Notes under the pieces: generated by a model
Databases searched by the model: none
What the model was told of the DNA's origin: nothing
Seen by the model: only the letters and a program-made list of their open reading frames with translations
NCBI GenBank assembly: GCA_039881045.1
Contig: JAYWVB010000021.1
Location: 124,001-188,000, forward strand
Length of the DNA: 64,000 nt
From: Chaetomium olivaceum
Lineage: Eukaryota; Ascomycota; Sordariomycetes; Sordariales; Chaetomiaceae
Direction: 5' to 3'
Part shown: positions 35,044-45,328 of the stretch, one piece after another
Numbering within the stretch: position 1 is the stretch's first letter
How the letters are laid out: each line of letters begins with the position of its first letter
Position numbers and translations under genes: made by a program

Positions 35044-37344
35044 ATGATGCCCATGAGGTCACATACAGCCGACTCACTGCCCACGTTGAGGGACGACCTC
35101 GGCAGGGTCAGCAGCAACAACGAGTCGAATCCGGTCATGGTGTTACCCCAACGATACGACCGACAATGGAGCAACCCTATCATGACGGCCTTGTCGCCAC
35201 CCCCCGGCTTCAAACCGACCCAGCCCCAGCGGAAGAGCTCCCATAATCGGCTGAGAAGCGATTCGGGTCTGGCATTGAACACAAACCAAGCTGTCTTCCG
35301 TCAACACGCACACTCTAACTCGGCCGGGCGGGTATCTAGTCGGCCCTCACCCGCTAGAGCACTGAGCTTCGATAGTAACAGTAGTGTGGCGGACTTCTCC
35401 TTGGGACACAGCCTCAGCCCGGAACTTGGCGGGTTCGTGTCTAACGGCAAGGTTCTTCCCGACTTCTTTGAGCCAGCCGTGGTCAAATTAGCATTTTCCA
35501 ATAAGGGGACGGTTCGGAGGCTCTGTGAATTTGCAGAAACCAGACACGAGGGGTCGGATATTGACTTCTTGCGCAAGGTCACTACCTCTTACACTCCCAA
35601 CCTCGCAACATAAACAAGCTAATCCGACCGCAGGTGGAAGAGTATTCTCGCGCTCTTGGCGACCTAATTTCTTCCATGAGCTACATATCCTCCAACTTCA
35701 CCGGCACGACCGCAACCTCACCGCTCGAGCTCTCATCCGAGGTGGCTAGTGCTCTCAAGTCAAACATCAAGTACTGTGCAAGATCAGCCCTACCAGCCCT
35801 CGACAAAGTCTATCAAGAGGCCAAGTCTACGGCCGAGGATCGGTTGTCTCGGACCCTTTACCCAGAATTTGTGAAATACCAACTTTCTCGGCTTCTTACT
35901 ACTTCGTTGACGTCAAACTGTTCCTCGATCGGCGAGGCCAACACCCGTTTCCCTGGTCTTGGTGAAGCCTTCTGCCTCACCGACCCCCATCAACCCGACA
36001 ATCCGGTCATCTTTGCGTCAGACGGGTTATTGGCCATGTCGGGATACTCGCGGAGACAGCTCGTTGGGCGGAATTGCCGCCTCCTTCAGGGGCTTGCTAC
36101 CGACGGGCAAGCCGCATTTCGGCTTAGCCAAGCCGTAGGGGCTGGAAGAAAAGCTACCGAGTTGCTCATCAACTACCGCCCTGACGGAACTGCTTATTGG
36201 AATCTCTTGTTCATATGCCCTCTGATGGAGAATGGGAGCGTGCGCTATTTCTTTGGCGCTCAGGTCAACATCTCGGAGAATATGGGGTCGGATTCCAAGG
36301 ATATCATGGGCGTCTTGAACTTTGGCCAGCTTCCCGAGGAACAACCCACGGGATTCTCCGAGGCCCCGCCGTCCCCGATCTGGCCAGCACGGCAGAGTTC
36401 CGACAAACTGGAAATCGCAGAGGCAAATGACCAGCATAGAGAGAAGTCAGGTTCCCGCCGCCGGCGCTTTTTCCGCCGCCTCCACCGCAAGGCACCCTCC
36501 TCTCATGCCTCTTCCCCGTCACGCAACAGTACAGCCTCGGAGCCCGCAGACGACAGCCCACCGCCCCTCCGGTCTTCCCGCCACTGTCCTCCTCTCGGCC
36601 CCCTCAGCGCACATATGGAGTTCCATCAGCGCCGTTCGTCCAAACAACAGCTAGACGAGAACAGTACCCCGTACTCTCGCTTCCTGGTCATGCGCTACAC
36701 CAGTTCCAGCCCGCCGTCAGCCAGCAACAACCGCCAGCCGCAGTCTGGAAGTCGACGTCTCGCCCGCGACGAACGCCCCCGCAGTGGCAACCCCCGGTTG
36801 CCTGTGTCCTTTTGCTCTTCCCATGCCCTCTTCATGCTCGGCCTCAAGACGCAGTCGCAACCCCAATCCAGCGAGCCAGAGTCCTCCCTCATCGACCGCG
36901 ACATCTTCTCGGTGCTGTCATCACACCTCAGCTCGCCGACCGTCAACCGCGTGTTCAAGGCTGAGGTGCTAGCCACAATCGCCCGTGGGGAAAGCCTCAC
37001 CACCGACCTAATGGTTTGGTCTGGCTGCCCGGAAGGATTAGGGAACATGCTTGGGGGCCGACCTATGGCGGCGGGGGTATCCAGGGGCGGCGCCGACCAT
37101 TCAGATCAATGGCACGACTTCCAGTTCGGCGGCTTCGTCCGCGGAGGTCCTGCCCGGCGATGCTAGGCCGAGAGCCAGTAGCACGCTGGATCGTGGGGCG
37201 GGGTTCTTTAGCCAGGTTTTGCCGTCCGGGGGTAGGGGCGTTCTGAAGAGGGTTGTGAGTACCTGGGTGCCGTTGAAGGACGCTGATGGAAAAGTGGATT
37301 GGGTTGTGCTTGTTTTGACGCCTGCTGAGGGGGAGTGCTTTTGA
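35044..37344 (+). CDS. RGS-LOV photoreceptor-like protein (BcLOV4 type), C-terminal frame lesion
   Basis: Exons 35044-35577 and 35634 onward; splicing joins DIDFLRK to VEEYSRALGDL, rebuilding an RGS-type helical domain in which ALSPEFVKYQLSRLL-like helices follow. A LOV core comes next: FCLTDPHQPDNPVIFASDG, then GRNCRLLQG with the photoactive cysteine, NYRPDGTAYWNLLFI and the flavin-contacting QVNIS. A disordered Ser/Arg/Pro region is followed by a C-terminal helical part. The frame of the long exon runs to a stop at 37166, but the conserved-looking end (KRVVSTWVPLKDADGKVDW) lies in the next frame to 37344; one extra or two missing bases near 37040-37090 would explain it. Blue-light regulated membrane or G-protein signalling is inferred from the family. 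Confidence 0.8.
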
Positions 37345-37607
37345 GGATGGGTTGGGTGGATAGCACGTGAGCTCAGGGGCTGGGAGGAGATCTGTTGATG
37401 GCGATGCACTTCGCGGGATTGTGAAAATAGCACCCAGAATGCAAAGCCTTGTATCATGACGAGCTCAGTTACGTGAGGATGTGTAAACATGCTTCAGAAC
37501 TCATAAGAATAGTAGCAAAGGTGGACTGCCCTGTCGGATTCTCGGTTAAAAGTCGTTACACACCGGCCCAGGGTATATGTAGAAGTTCTTTCCTGCAAGT
37601 ATTCAAC

Positions 37608-37845
37608 GAGGACCACCGCCCAAGCGGCAGTGGCTTAATTGGCACTGGCGGTGGTCCTCCCGCCCCGGGTTTCTGAGCTGCCCAACCGCGTACCGGATTC
37701 ATGCGGGAGGTTGCAGGTTCGAGCCCTACCCGGGGCGCTTTAAAAGAGTCAAGGGGGTCCGCCCCCTTCTCTTCGGCGTAAACCCCAACGGGGGTTTCGT
37801 AGCCGGCCACCTCCCTTCGGGGGGCTGGCCGGTTGTGAGCTTTTG
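37608..37845 (+). repeat. SINE-like tRNA-derived element, copy 2
   Basis: A perfect A box, tggcttaattgg (37631-37642), sits in the loop of a hairpin with 13-bp arms (37608-37620 and 37647-37659). A B box ggttcgagcc lies at 37716-37725, inside a 75-nt tRNA-like module with a 9-bp closing stem (37661-37669 with 37729-37737). Downstream are three strong hairpins: agggggtccgccccct, aaccccaacgggggtt and gccggccacctccc...ggggggctggccgg. It ends at tttt (37841-37844), a Pol III stop. The tail matches copy 1 near 14.7 kb. No intact anticodon arm was found, so it is not called a tRNA gene. Confidence 0.55.
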
Positions 37846-38945
37846 CTGTTCTGGGCTTCTTGTTACTAGTTAGCGTGACTGACTTCTTGCCTTTTGACAT
37901 TTATTGTTTCTTGAGAGCTGGTGGAATGAACCGGCGTATTGTAGTCTCAAACACACAAGCACACACACAAAAAATCGGGGGCTTGGTGGTTTGAGTATCT
38001 AAACACTCAAACTTCCAACTCCTCTATACTTCGTACATATACTCCTTGCGCCAAACCCCCCAAAAGTCCCTTCAGGAATAAACGTACCCCTGCCACCACA
38101 GCACAACATATCACCCGTCAACGAAACGATCCTCAAAACATCATTTCACGACTCGGTTGTGCTACGCCCTGACCATTCACCCATTAATCGACGCGACGAG
38201 GAAGTGAACCACCGCCCACCGCGGAGAATGTCCTCCGCTTCGTGAATGGAATGGGCCAGACCCAGACCACTGTCGACCCGACCCCATGCAGCGGCCGCCG
38301 TGGCGGTGGCCCGGCGTTCTGGGGTGGTGGCAACGCGGGAGCGGCCGGCCGATCAGTGGGGCTCGCTCGCTCGCCTCCACCCATTCACTCAGTGCCAACG
38401 GCGCTGTGGGGCTTGTCGGGATGGGGGCGGGGGCGGGGCAATTTGGGCGGGCTTTCAGGGGGTGTCTTCGCTTGGAGTGTCGAGAGCGGTCGGCTGGGGG
38501 CGGGGGGTTGGGGGTTTTGGGTTGTGGTTTGGGAATTTGGGATAGGGGCAAGAGGGGGTGTCTGTGTTACGGTAGTTCGTACTTGTGTTGGTTTGCTGGG
38601 TTTTGAGCCGAGATAGGGGGTGTCTTGCGGGGTTCGAAGGGGAGGTTTACGGAGTCACAGCTGCTGTTTGTGTTTGTTCCAGCTTCTTTGGTGGTGCGAG
38701 AGTGAGTTGTCGGGTATGGGTTCAGGCCAGGTGTAAGACAAGCAGTAAGCAAGAGCAAGGATAGTTGGAAGTTGGTTGCCTTGAGGTTTGTGATTATGAC
38801 GAGATAGGTACTGTATCATGAGTAGAGTTACAAAATGCTAGGAACATACGAAAGAACCGTGGCCGTTAAGTTTGTCCTTGATAACATGGATCTGTCGTGC
38901 CAACCAGAGAACCCCTCCCCCGGGAATCCTCAGAAACCGCCCCGA
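37846..38945. other. Intergenic with G-rich tract
   Basis: Contains a strongly G-rich plus-strand tract at 38415-38525 with four or more G runs (gatgggggcgggggcggggc). Open frames across it are composed mainly of Gly, Trp and Arg and look like chance frames. No gene supported. Confidence 0.45.
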
Positions 38946-40217
38946 TCAAAACTCGCGCGTCTCCCCCACAGCGCACACATCAAACACGCCCGTCTCCGGA
39001 AGCCCACTTGTCTTGAGAGCCTCCCTCAAAAGCTTCGGCGGCTCCTCGACATCCTCACTCGTCAACACCCAAGTGCCCCAGTGAATCCCCATCGCGCGCT
39101 TACACCGCGTCTCCTTAAAGATCTCCACCGCATCATACGGATTCGCATGCATCCAGCTAAACAACCACCTCGGCTTGTAAGCACCGATGGGGATCAGGCC
39201 CAGATCAAACGGCCCGCGCAGGTCGCCAATCTGGCGGAACTGGGGGCAGCGCGGCAGGGCGTCGTACTCGGGCCCGTAGTCGTCCACCTCGGGCGCCGCC
39301 GTCTTGGGCACGCGCCGGTAGCCCGTGTCGCCGCCGAACCACACGGACTTGTCGCCCGACCGCACCGCCCACGACGCCCACAGCGTGTGGTCCTGGTCCC
39401 GGCCCGTCCGGCCCGACGAGTGCTGGCAGGGCAGGCAGCTGATGCGCGCCGTGATGGTGCCGTGGGGCGCCGAGCTGTCGTTGCCCGCCGGGTCCTTGCT
39501 TTCCTTCTGCAGGACCAGCTCTACATCCTGCCACCAGTCCAGCTCGGTCACGTTGGGGATGCCGCTGGACCGGAACCACTTCTCCAGCCCGAGGCCGACA
39601 AAGAACTGGGCTTTGGGGTTCCGCTTCGCGAGCTCCTGCACGCTGGTGTGCGAGAGGTGGTCGTAGTGTGAGTGCGAAATGACGACGGCGTCGACAGGCG
39701 GCAGCTCGGACAGCGAGCAAGCCGGCGGGGAATACCGCTTCGGGCCGAACCACTGCACCGGCGTGCAGCGGTCTTCGAAGACCGGGTCGAACAGCACCCG
39801 CAGCCCGCTGGGGAACTCGACGAAGTAGCAGGCGTGGCCGAGCCAGGTGGCTCGTAGCGCTGCGTGTAACCCCGTCCGCGACGGCAAGAATTCGGGCTTG
39901 ACGACGGGGATTTTGACGTTGGAGACGTCGGGGGTGGGCATGCCGCCTGTGAGACGGGACCTGCGGGATGTCAACAACCCCGGTTCTATGCTCGCATTAC
40001 TAACTAAGTAATTAACGTGTTAATTATTTACTCACCAGAGGATCTGGCCGCCGACTATAAAGGGCGAACTGGGCGGGGCGCCGCCGGCGGACGGGTGCGG
40101 GTTCCGGAACTTGATGGTTTTCCCATTACTCCCTTTGACATGGTGAGGAGTGAGACGAGCGTCCTCCGGGACATTTACAGCCTCCAGCTTGGAGACGACG
40201 CTCGAATATGCGGCCAT
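38946..40217 (-). CDS. NAPE-PLD-like metallo-beta-lactamase-fold phospholipase (FMP30 type)
   Basis: Exons 40036-40217 and 38946-39960, joined in QILWSRLTGG, give 398 aa. The metal-binding signature is VVISHSHYDHLSHTS, with supporting ATWLGHACYFVEFPSGLRVL at the start of the fold, WFGGDTGYR and the late histidine in AMGIHWGTWVLT. This is the pattern of N-acyl-phosphatidylethanolamine phospholipase D and yeast Fmp30. The enzyme would hydrolyse NAPE to N-acylethanolamine and phosphatidic acid. The start at 40217 is the first in-frame ATG; a longer N-terminus without ATG remains open upstream. Confidence 0.9.
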
Positions 40218-41019
40218 GGATGCGGCGGCGGCGGCAACAGTTGAGAAGGAAACGGATGTGCGCAAAGCAGCAGTGGCAGCTCGTGGCCTGTATTTGAACG
40301 CAAGGACGAGCGAATCTTATTGCAAGCCGTTCCATTGCAAACAGCAGAGACCACTGGCACGCAGACGGTGCAAACGACGGCCCCTTTATCAGATTCCCAG
40401 AGACAGTCTCGGACTTTGACAACGCGTGGCTTTGTATCACGGGAAGTCGGCTACGGACCAATACGCTCGTCACTGTAATGATTGCATCATGCAACCCGGG
40501 CCTCTAAACTGCGCCATTAGCATTGCCACGCGTATGTATCTGCTGCCTTCGTCGACACCATTTGCACCAAGTCTCGGGCCGAGCGGGCCTAAAACCCCCT
40601 ATCTCCGGTTGCCAATGCCCGGCCAGTTTCTTTTTTGATTTGCCGGCGGACACGGGACTGGGCCCGGAATGTAAAGTCTCCCCGTGTGCCGAGGGGCCAT
40701 CTGTGTAACCCAACCTGTTGGGTTTCCGGAAAGGGGGGGGAGGAAGGTGGTCATACCACAATCCTCTATTCTGGTTATTCCGCGTCACTGGCCGTTGGAT
40801 GTTTGGCCACAGAACAAATATTTTTAAGTTATGTATATTTCTTTTCACATTGCATTCATTCACAACTTTTGGGAAGCCTCTTCAACTACTTTACCTAGGT
40901 AGACTGCCTGGCCTAAAGTACCTAGGAGACGGGAGTTGGCGTCTCTGACGGAGCAGCGGTGGTGGGCCGGCTCGTGATGAACTACAACTCAGGAAGAATC
41001 GTTGTTAGCCATCGAGTGC
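40218..41019. other. Intergenic
   Basis: Upstream of the NAPE-PLD-like gene and downstream of 2-isopropylmalate synthase. A palindrome-like pair tacctaggtag and gtacctaggag occurs at 40893-40926. No gene seen. Confidence 0.45.
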
Positions 41020-43284
41020 TTACTCCTTTCCTTCAATTTTACTATTCACCGAGATGAGACTTACATTGCTTGCCGCGCTCAGCAAGGCGATGAGCGAGCT
41101 GTGTACCACGTCCTCGTGAATGCCAACGCCCCAGACTGTCTGCTTGCTGCCCGCAGGCCTGCATTCGATATAGGACGCTGCCTTCACACCTTGGCCCTCA
41201 CCAATGGCATGCTCCCTGTAGTCGTGAACGTCAAGGTCAATCCCGACGCCCTTGAGTGCAACCGCCATGCTAGAAATTGGTCCGTTACCCCGACCACGCA
41301 GTTTTACCTCTTTACCGTCCATGAGGATAACGCCCTCAAAGATACGTTTCAGGTCTTTTGTATCCTGCGTTTTACCCGGTGCGGCGGGCATCGGAGACTG
41401 TGATCGGTCGGGCGTGATGCTGTAGTCCACAAGGCTAAGGCGGGGGTTCTCGTGAAGGAAATAAGTGGTCTCGAAGAGGTTGGTGATCTCGTTGGCAAGT
41501 AGCTCGCGGCCAAGCTCCTCGGCGCGGCGCTGAACAACGCCGGAGAAGGCAACTTGCAGGCCGCGAGGCAGGTCGAGCTGTAGCTTCGAGTGCAGAATGA
41601 AAGCACTCCCCCCTTTTCCAGACTGGGAGTTGATGCGAATGATGGCCTCGTAATTGCGGCCGACATCCTGGGGATCCAGTGGCAGGTAGGGCATCTCGTG
41701 CCACTTTTCTTCGCTGGATAGGCCTTGACGCACGCGATTCTGGAATCCTTTCTTGATTGCATCTTGGTGGCTCCCTGAGAAGGCTGCAAATACGAGACTG
41801 CCGCCGTAGGGAGCACGCTGGTGGACGGGGATCTTGGTGCAAGATTCGACCATATCGATGACCGAGTCCAGATCGGAGAAGTCAAGGTGTGGGCTCACAC
41901 CTTGTGTATATAGGTTCAAAGCCAAGGTGACGAGATCGACATTGCCCGTCCTCTCTCCGTTGCTATGGGAGGGTCAGTATTGTCTCATAAACCATGGGGA
42001 CGGTAAAGAGGGCAAGGACACGAACCCAAACAGACAGCCTTCTACACGGTCAGCTCCCGCCATCTGACCTAGTTCTGCCGCTGCAATACCTATACCACGT
42101 CAGTGACGGCACCCGGCACACCTGAATCGGACACACTCACTACATCCGCGGTCGTTGTGGGGATGCTGTCAAAACATCGTTAGCATGGCTATGATACAGA
42201 CAATAAGAGACAGGAAGGGTATGACTTGCCAGCGATACGCACACATCCTCCCTACCCCGATATTGCTGCAAAAGTGCTCTATCAAGTCCGCATATACGTT
42301 GGGCGTTGCCAGCTCGACTGTAGCAGGCAAGTTGAGGATGATTTGGTCCCCGGTCGCTCCGTTAGGGCCCCAGGCAGCTTTCACCGCGCGGCATACCCTG
42401 AGGGCATAATCGGGATCTGTGTCTGAGAAACACTCGGGCGAGAATTCGAACTGCCATCGAGTTGCAGAAGCTTCCGGATTGTCCTTGGTCAGGGACCTGA
42501 CCAGCTTGGTGCACTCCACGGCGAGCTCCAGGGCCTGTTCCTCTGTGTAACCGAAGACAATTTTCCGGAAACATTCGCTGGTAGCAAGATAGATATGGAT
42601 GATGGCATTTTTCGCACCTTGGACCGCCTCAACAGTCCTCCGGATAAGATCGGGCCGGCAAGGGGAAAGGACCTGCAGGAATACGTCGTCCGGCACAGCT
42701 CCCGGGGTCTCAATCAAGCGGCGGGTGAAGTCAAAGTCGATCTGGGAGGCAGACGGGAAGGAGACCTCAATCTCCTTGTAACCAAGATCGCACAGCATCT
42801 TGAAGTAACGCCACTTCTCCTCCCCGCTCTGTTTTTGGCCGACCCATGTCAGTTCCGGGATACAGGCATGCTAGCTCACGGAAGGTCAGGTGAAAAGGGG
42901 GACAAAAAGATACAGACCATTGGATCGGGCAAACTCTGGTTGCCATCGCGGAGGCAAGAGCTGTGGGGGTATTAGCGATGCTTCATGCGCTGAAAGGGTG
43001 GATCGGGAAACATACGATAGCCAGCGAGGAGCTTTGGATATGGTCTTGTCGGGCCACTGCCGGTTCGGCAAATGCGGTGGCTAGTCAAGTTACTGTTAGC
43101 CGAAAGATGAAAGTTGAGAACATGGAGAAACAAAGCTTGCCTTGAACGGCTTGTACTTCTTCCAGGGTTCCTTGAGGCTATAGAAAAAAGACAAAAGGAT
43201 TAGCTCTGCGTGTGTCAAACAATCAAAGTACCCGACGGAATAAAGCAGCGCTCGCAAAACGGCTGAAGCAACATACAAAGGCAT
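41020..43284 (-). CDS. 2-isopropylmalate synthase (leucine biosynthesis), with one frame lesion
   Basis: Eight exons: 43277-43284 (8 nt, MPF), 43141-43177, 43016-43080, 42918-42960, 42230-42828, 42141-42165, 42026-42089 and 41020-41962. Key motifs are LRDGNQSLPDPM, GYKEIEVSFPSASQIDFDF, LHPHNDRGC (metal-binding, split by an intron) and NGERTGNVDLVTLALN. A C-terminal leucine-binding regulatory domain follows with DLDVHDYREHAIGEG. The enzyme condenses acetyl-CoA with 2-ketoisovalerate and is feedback-inhibited by leucine. Two introns (donors at 43140 and 42229) use GC-AG borders with gcaag. One G is missing in the run at 42255-42258 (FCSNI to GREDVCVSL). Confidence 0.92.
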
Positions 43285-43410
43285 CTTGGTAGGGTAATCT
43301 CGGCCGATGTTCAAGAGCGGATTGAGTGAGATTTCGAGTGTTAAAGTAAAAGGGGCCGAAAAAAGCGAGGAAGGCGACAAAACAGGGCGGGTTGCTGGAA
43401 AATGAGTCAC

Positions 43411-43850
43411 TCACTGAGAGGTGGCGCCGTGACGGTCGTGACTCCGTGAGGTTGAAAATTTGGAGCGAGCATTTATTGAATGAAAGTCACGTGGCCTAGC
43501 ACGTGGTCTGCAACTATATCCTGTGTGGTCGTTCTTGTCGCACTCAGCCCGGAACATTTTACTGCACCCTTGGACGGGGCATTGCAGGGCCAAATTCATA
43601 TGAGCAACCTGAGTATGTCTTCTCTCCTTAGTCTTTATCCCTGTCCATAAAAGTCTGCGGGCAGCCCGGGAAGCGACATAGAATCCCATGATTCCCATCG
43701 TGGTCAGCGAGAAGGTGTGACATCATCGCTTCACCAGACTCAAAACACCAGCGCGCACTTCTTGGCACGGCATTTGACCCGTTTGAAATCTGGGTGCTTA
43801 TGTCGTAGATGTGTGTTGAGAGATGCGTATCCAATTGCCGCCCCTGACAA
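43411..43850 (-). pseudogene. Broken C2H2 zinc-finger gene fragment
   Basis: Minus-strand sequence encodes three finger-like units in three different frames: KCRAKKCALVF plus ESGEAMMSHLLADHDG, then CRFPGCPQTFMDRDKD, then RRHTQVAH and CPVQGCSKMFRAECDKNDH. An extra T after GTGTT and another shift near 43640 break the order. No upstream exon or clean start was found, and the plus strand beyond 43840 belongs to another fragment. It may be a degraded gene, or a gene carrying the same kind of indels as its neighbours; degradation is favoured here. Confidence 0.5.
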
Positions 43851-44129
43851 CGATGCTGCCATAGCTCCCGACGAGGCCCCAGCCCAGGCAGTCATCGACA
43901 ACAGCGCCAGCGAGCCGGCGGCACCTCCAGCCCAAGATCACGATAGTACCGACGATAGAGACGCGGGCGATGGCGATGAATATGATGACGCGGATGAGGG
44001 CGAGGAAGAAGAGGACGAGGAGAAGCCAAAGCTGCAGTACGCTCGCCTGACCCAGCACCTCGGCGCCGTTTATAAAAATGGGAACGCCACCAGGTCCTTT
44101 CTCGTCGCCGGCGATATACCTATGTTAAC
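43836..44129 (+). pseudogene. Isolated VPS41 first-exon fragment
   Basis: An acidic low-complexity stretch (DGDEYDDADEGEEEEDEEK) leads into KLQYARLTQHLGAVYKNG and SFLVAGD, which is the conserved start of the HOPS/CORVET-associated protein Vps41. After VAGD the sequence diverges and no beta-propeller or clathrin-repeat part of Vps41 follows; the next gene starts on the other strand. It therefore looks like a truncated duplicate. Compared with the usual KYARLTQHLGAVYRNGDAT, the Lys-for-Arg and Asn-for-Asp changes are G-to-A type, which fits RIP but is not proof. Confidence 0.55.
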
Positions 44130-44301
44130 AACCGCACAGCGACGAACCGTGTTAGCGTCTGGTCGGCAACTAGCACTAGTGCGGCGATGATCAAGAAGGT
44201 TTTGGGAAGCATGTCAACTTGGTATCAGAATCGCACGATGTTATTGACCATCTCTAGTGCTATGGGCCAGCCACGTAGTCACCCGACAAAAACGCGGTGG
44301 C

Positions 44302-45117
44302 CTACCGAACATGGAGATCTGGAGTGACAAGCAGGCGCCATTCCTCAGGCGTAATCGTAGAAAAGTCAATCTCTGGCTCGCTCCCACGAAGAGACGGACC
44401 AAACCTAACTCCAGGCTCCAGAAGGAGGGGCTCATCTTTGGACCAGGGCCAAGCGATGAGGTTGAAGATGGAGTCAACCTTGATGGATACCTTGGCCTGG
44501 AATGGGCCATTGATCTGGACAATGACGGCAGCTAGCAGCTCGAGAGGAACCCCTTGTTCCTGTTTATCATCCTCCCGCATCCATATCTTGACGCAGTTCG
44601 GCCTACGGTGCTTGCGGCTGCCCCAGTCATCACTCTCCACTTCAGCGGCATATTGTCGTGTGTAGGTACTGGACCTTCCAATCTCAACGCCCGGTTCGAT
44701 GGGAATCAGCCCCACGCCTGGGCTGGCAGATAGGGATGCGGTATAATGCCATCCGACCTGCTCGACGGTGCCCGTCGACCGAAGATACTTTGGGCCGTAT
44801 CGCAGAACAGCAGGATCGTCTCCAGGGTCCTTTGGCGGGCGGGCCTGAAACTCGATGGCAATGGCAGCCTTGGAAAAGCGGAAGGCGGTGGCGTTGCCCT
44901 TCTGGAACTGGAATCGGAAAGCGACGAGGCAGGCGTCTTGGCCTGCCCACTTCCCGTACTCAACGTTGGTCAGACTGCCGATGACACTGAGACTGCCGAG
45001 GTCCTTTTGCGTGATTTTGATCCTGTTGTAGTCGGTGTCGTTTTGGTTCTTAATGCCCAGTTCCGGGGACAGATCGTCCAGGACAAAGGGGACTTCGCGG
45101 GGGGTGAATGCGGGCAT
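44302..45117 (-). CDS. Orphan 271-aa protein paired with CHAT protease
   Basis: A single exon of 271 aa starting MPAFTPREVPFVLDDLSPEL. No family was recognised. The sequence is rich in predicted beta strands with amphipathic-looking segments (QVGWHYTASLSASPGVGLIP; PLELLAAVIVQING; KVSIKVDSIFNLIAWPW), has no signal peptide, and ends in DFSTITPEEWRLLVTPDL. It is transcribed away from the CHAT protease gene with only 211 bp between start codons, so the two probably share a promoter. By analogy with protease-activated pairs it could be the protease target or effector, for example a gasdermin-like pore former; size and strand content allow this but nothing in the sequence proves it. Confidence 0.7.
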   Translation of the reverse strand: MPAFTPREVPFVLDDLSPELGIKNQNDTDYNRIKITQKDLGSLSVIGSLTNVEYGKWAGQDACLVAFRFQFQKGNATAFRFSKAAIAIEFQARPPKDPGDDPAVLRYGPKYLRSTGTVEQVGWHYTASLSASPGVGLIPIEPGVEIGRSSTYTRQYAAEVESDDWGSRKHRRPNCVKIWMREDDKQEQGVPLELLAAVIVQINGPFQAKVSIKVDSIFNLIAWPWSKDEPLLLEPGVRFGPSLRGSEPEIDFSTITPEEWRLLVTPDLHVR

Positions 45118-45328
45118 GGCGCCGATGTGGTGGCTTCGTTTTTGTTGGGTTGCAAAGTGGAAGATTTTGGGACGAAACTCGGATGGAAGCGCGTCGAATC
45201 ACACCTCGGCGTCTCTGTTGGGAGCTGAGCTGAATGCTGCACGGGACTGAAACGGACGGAATTTCCCTTGCCTCTGGCTTTTCACCCCAACTCGCACCCT
45301 GCCCACACAGATACAACTCGCTAAAAGG
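45118..45328. promoter_or_regulatory. Bidirectional promoter of the orphan/CHAT pair
   Basis: A 211-bp gap between divergent ATGs, inferred to drive both genes. No specific operator or TATA box was identified. Confidence 0.5.

Noticed and set aside
37661..37737. Functional tRNA gene
   Set aside because: A closing stem and T-arm-like part are present, but no 5-bp anticodon stem with a 7-nt loop could be drawn and the A box lies outside the 75-nt module; called SINE-like instead.
38835..39671. 278-aa plus-strand frame opposite the NAPE-PLD-like gene
   Set aside because: Arg/Ala/Val-rich mirror of the metallo-hydrolase exon.
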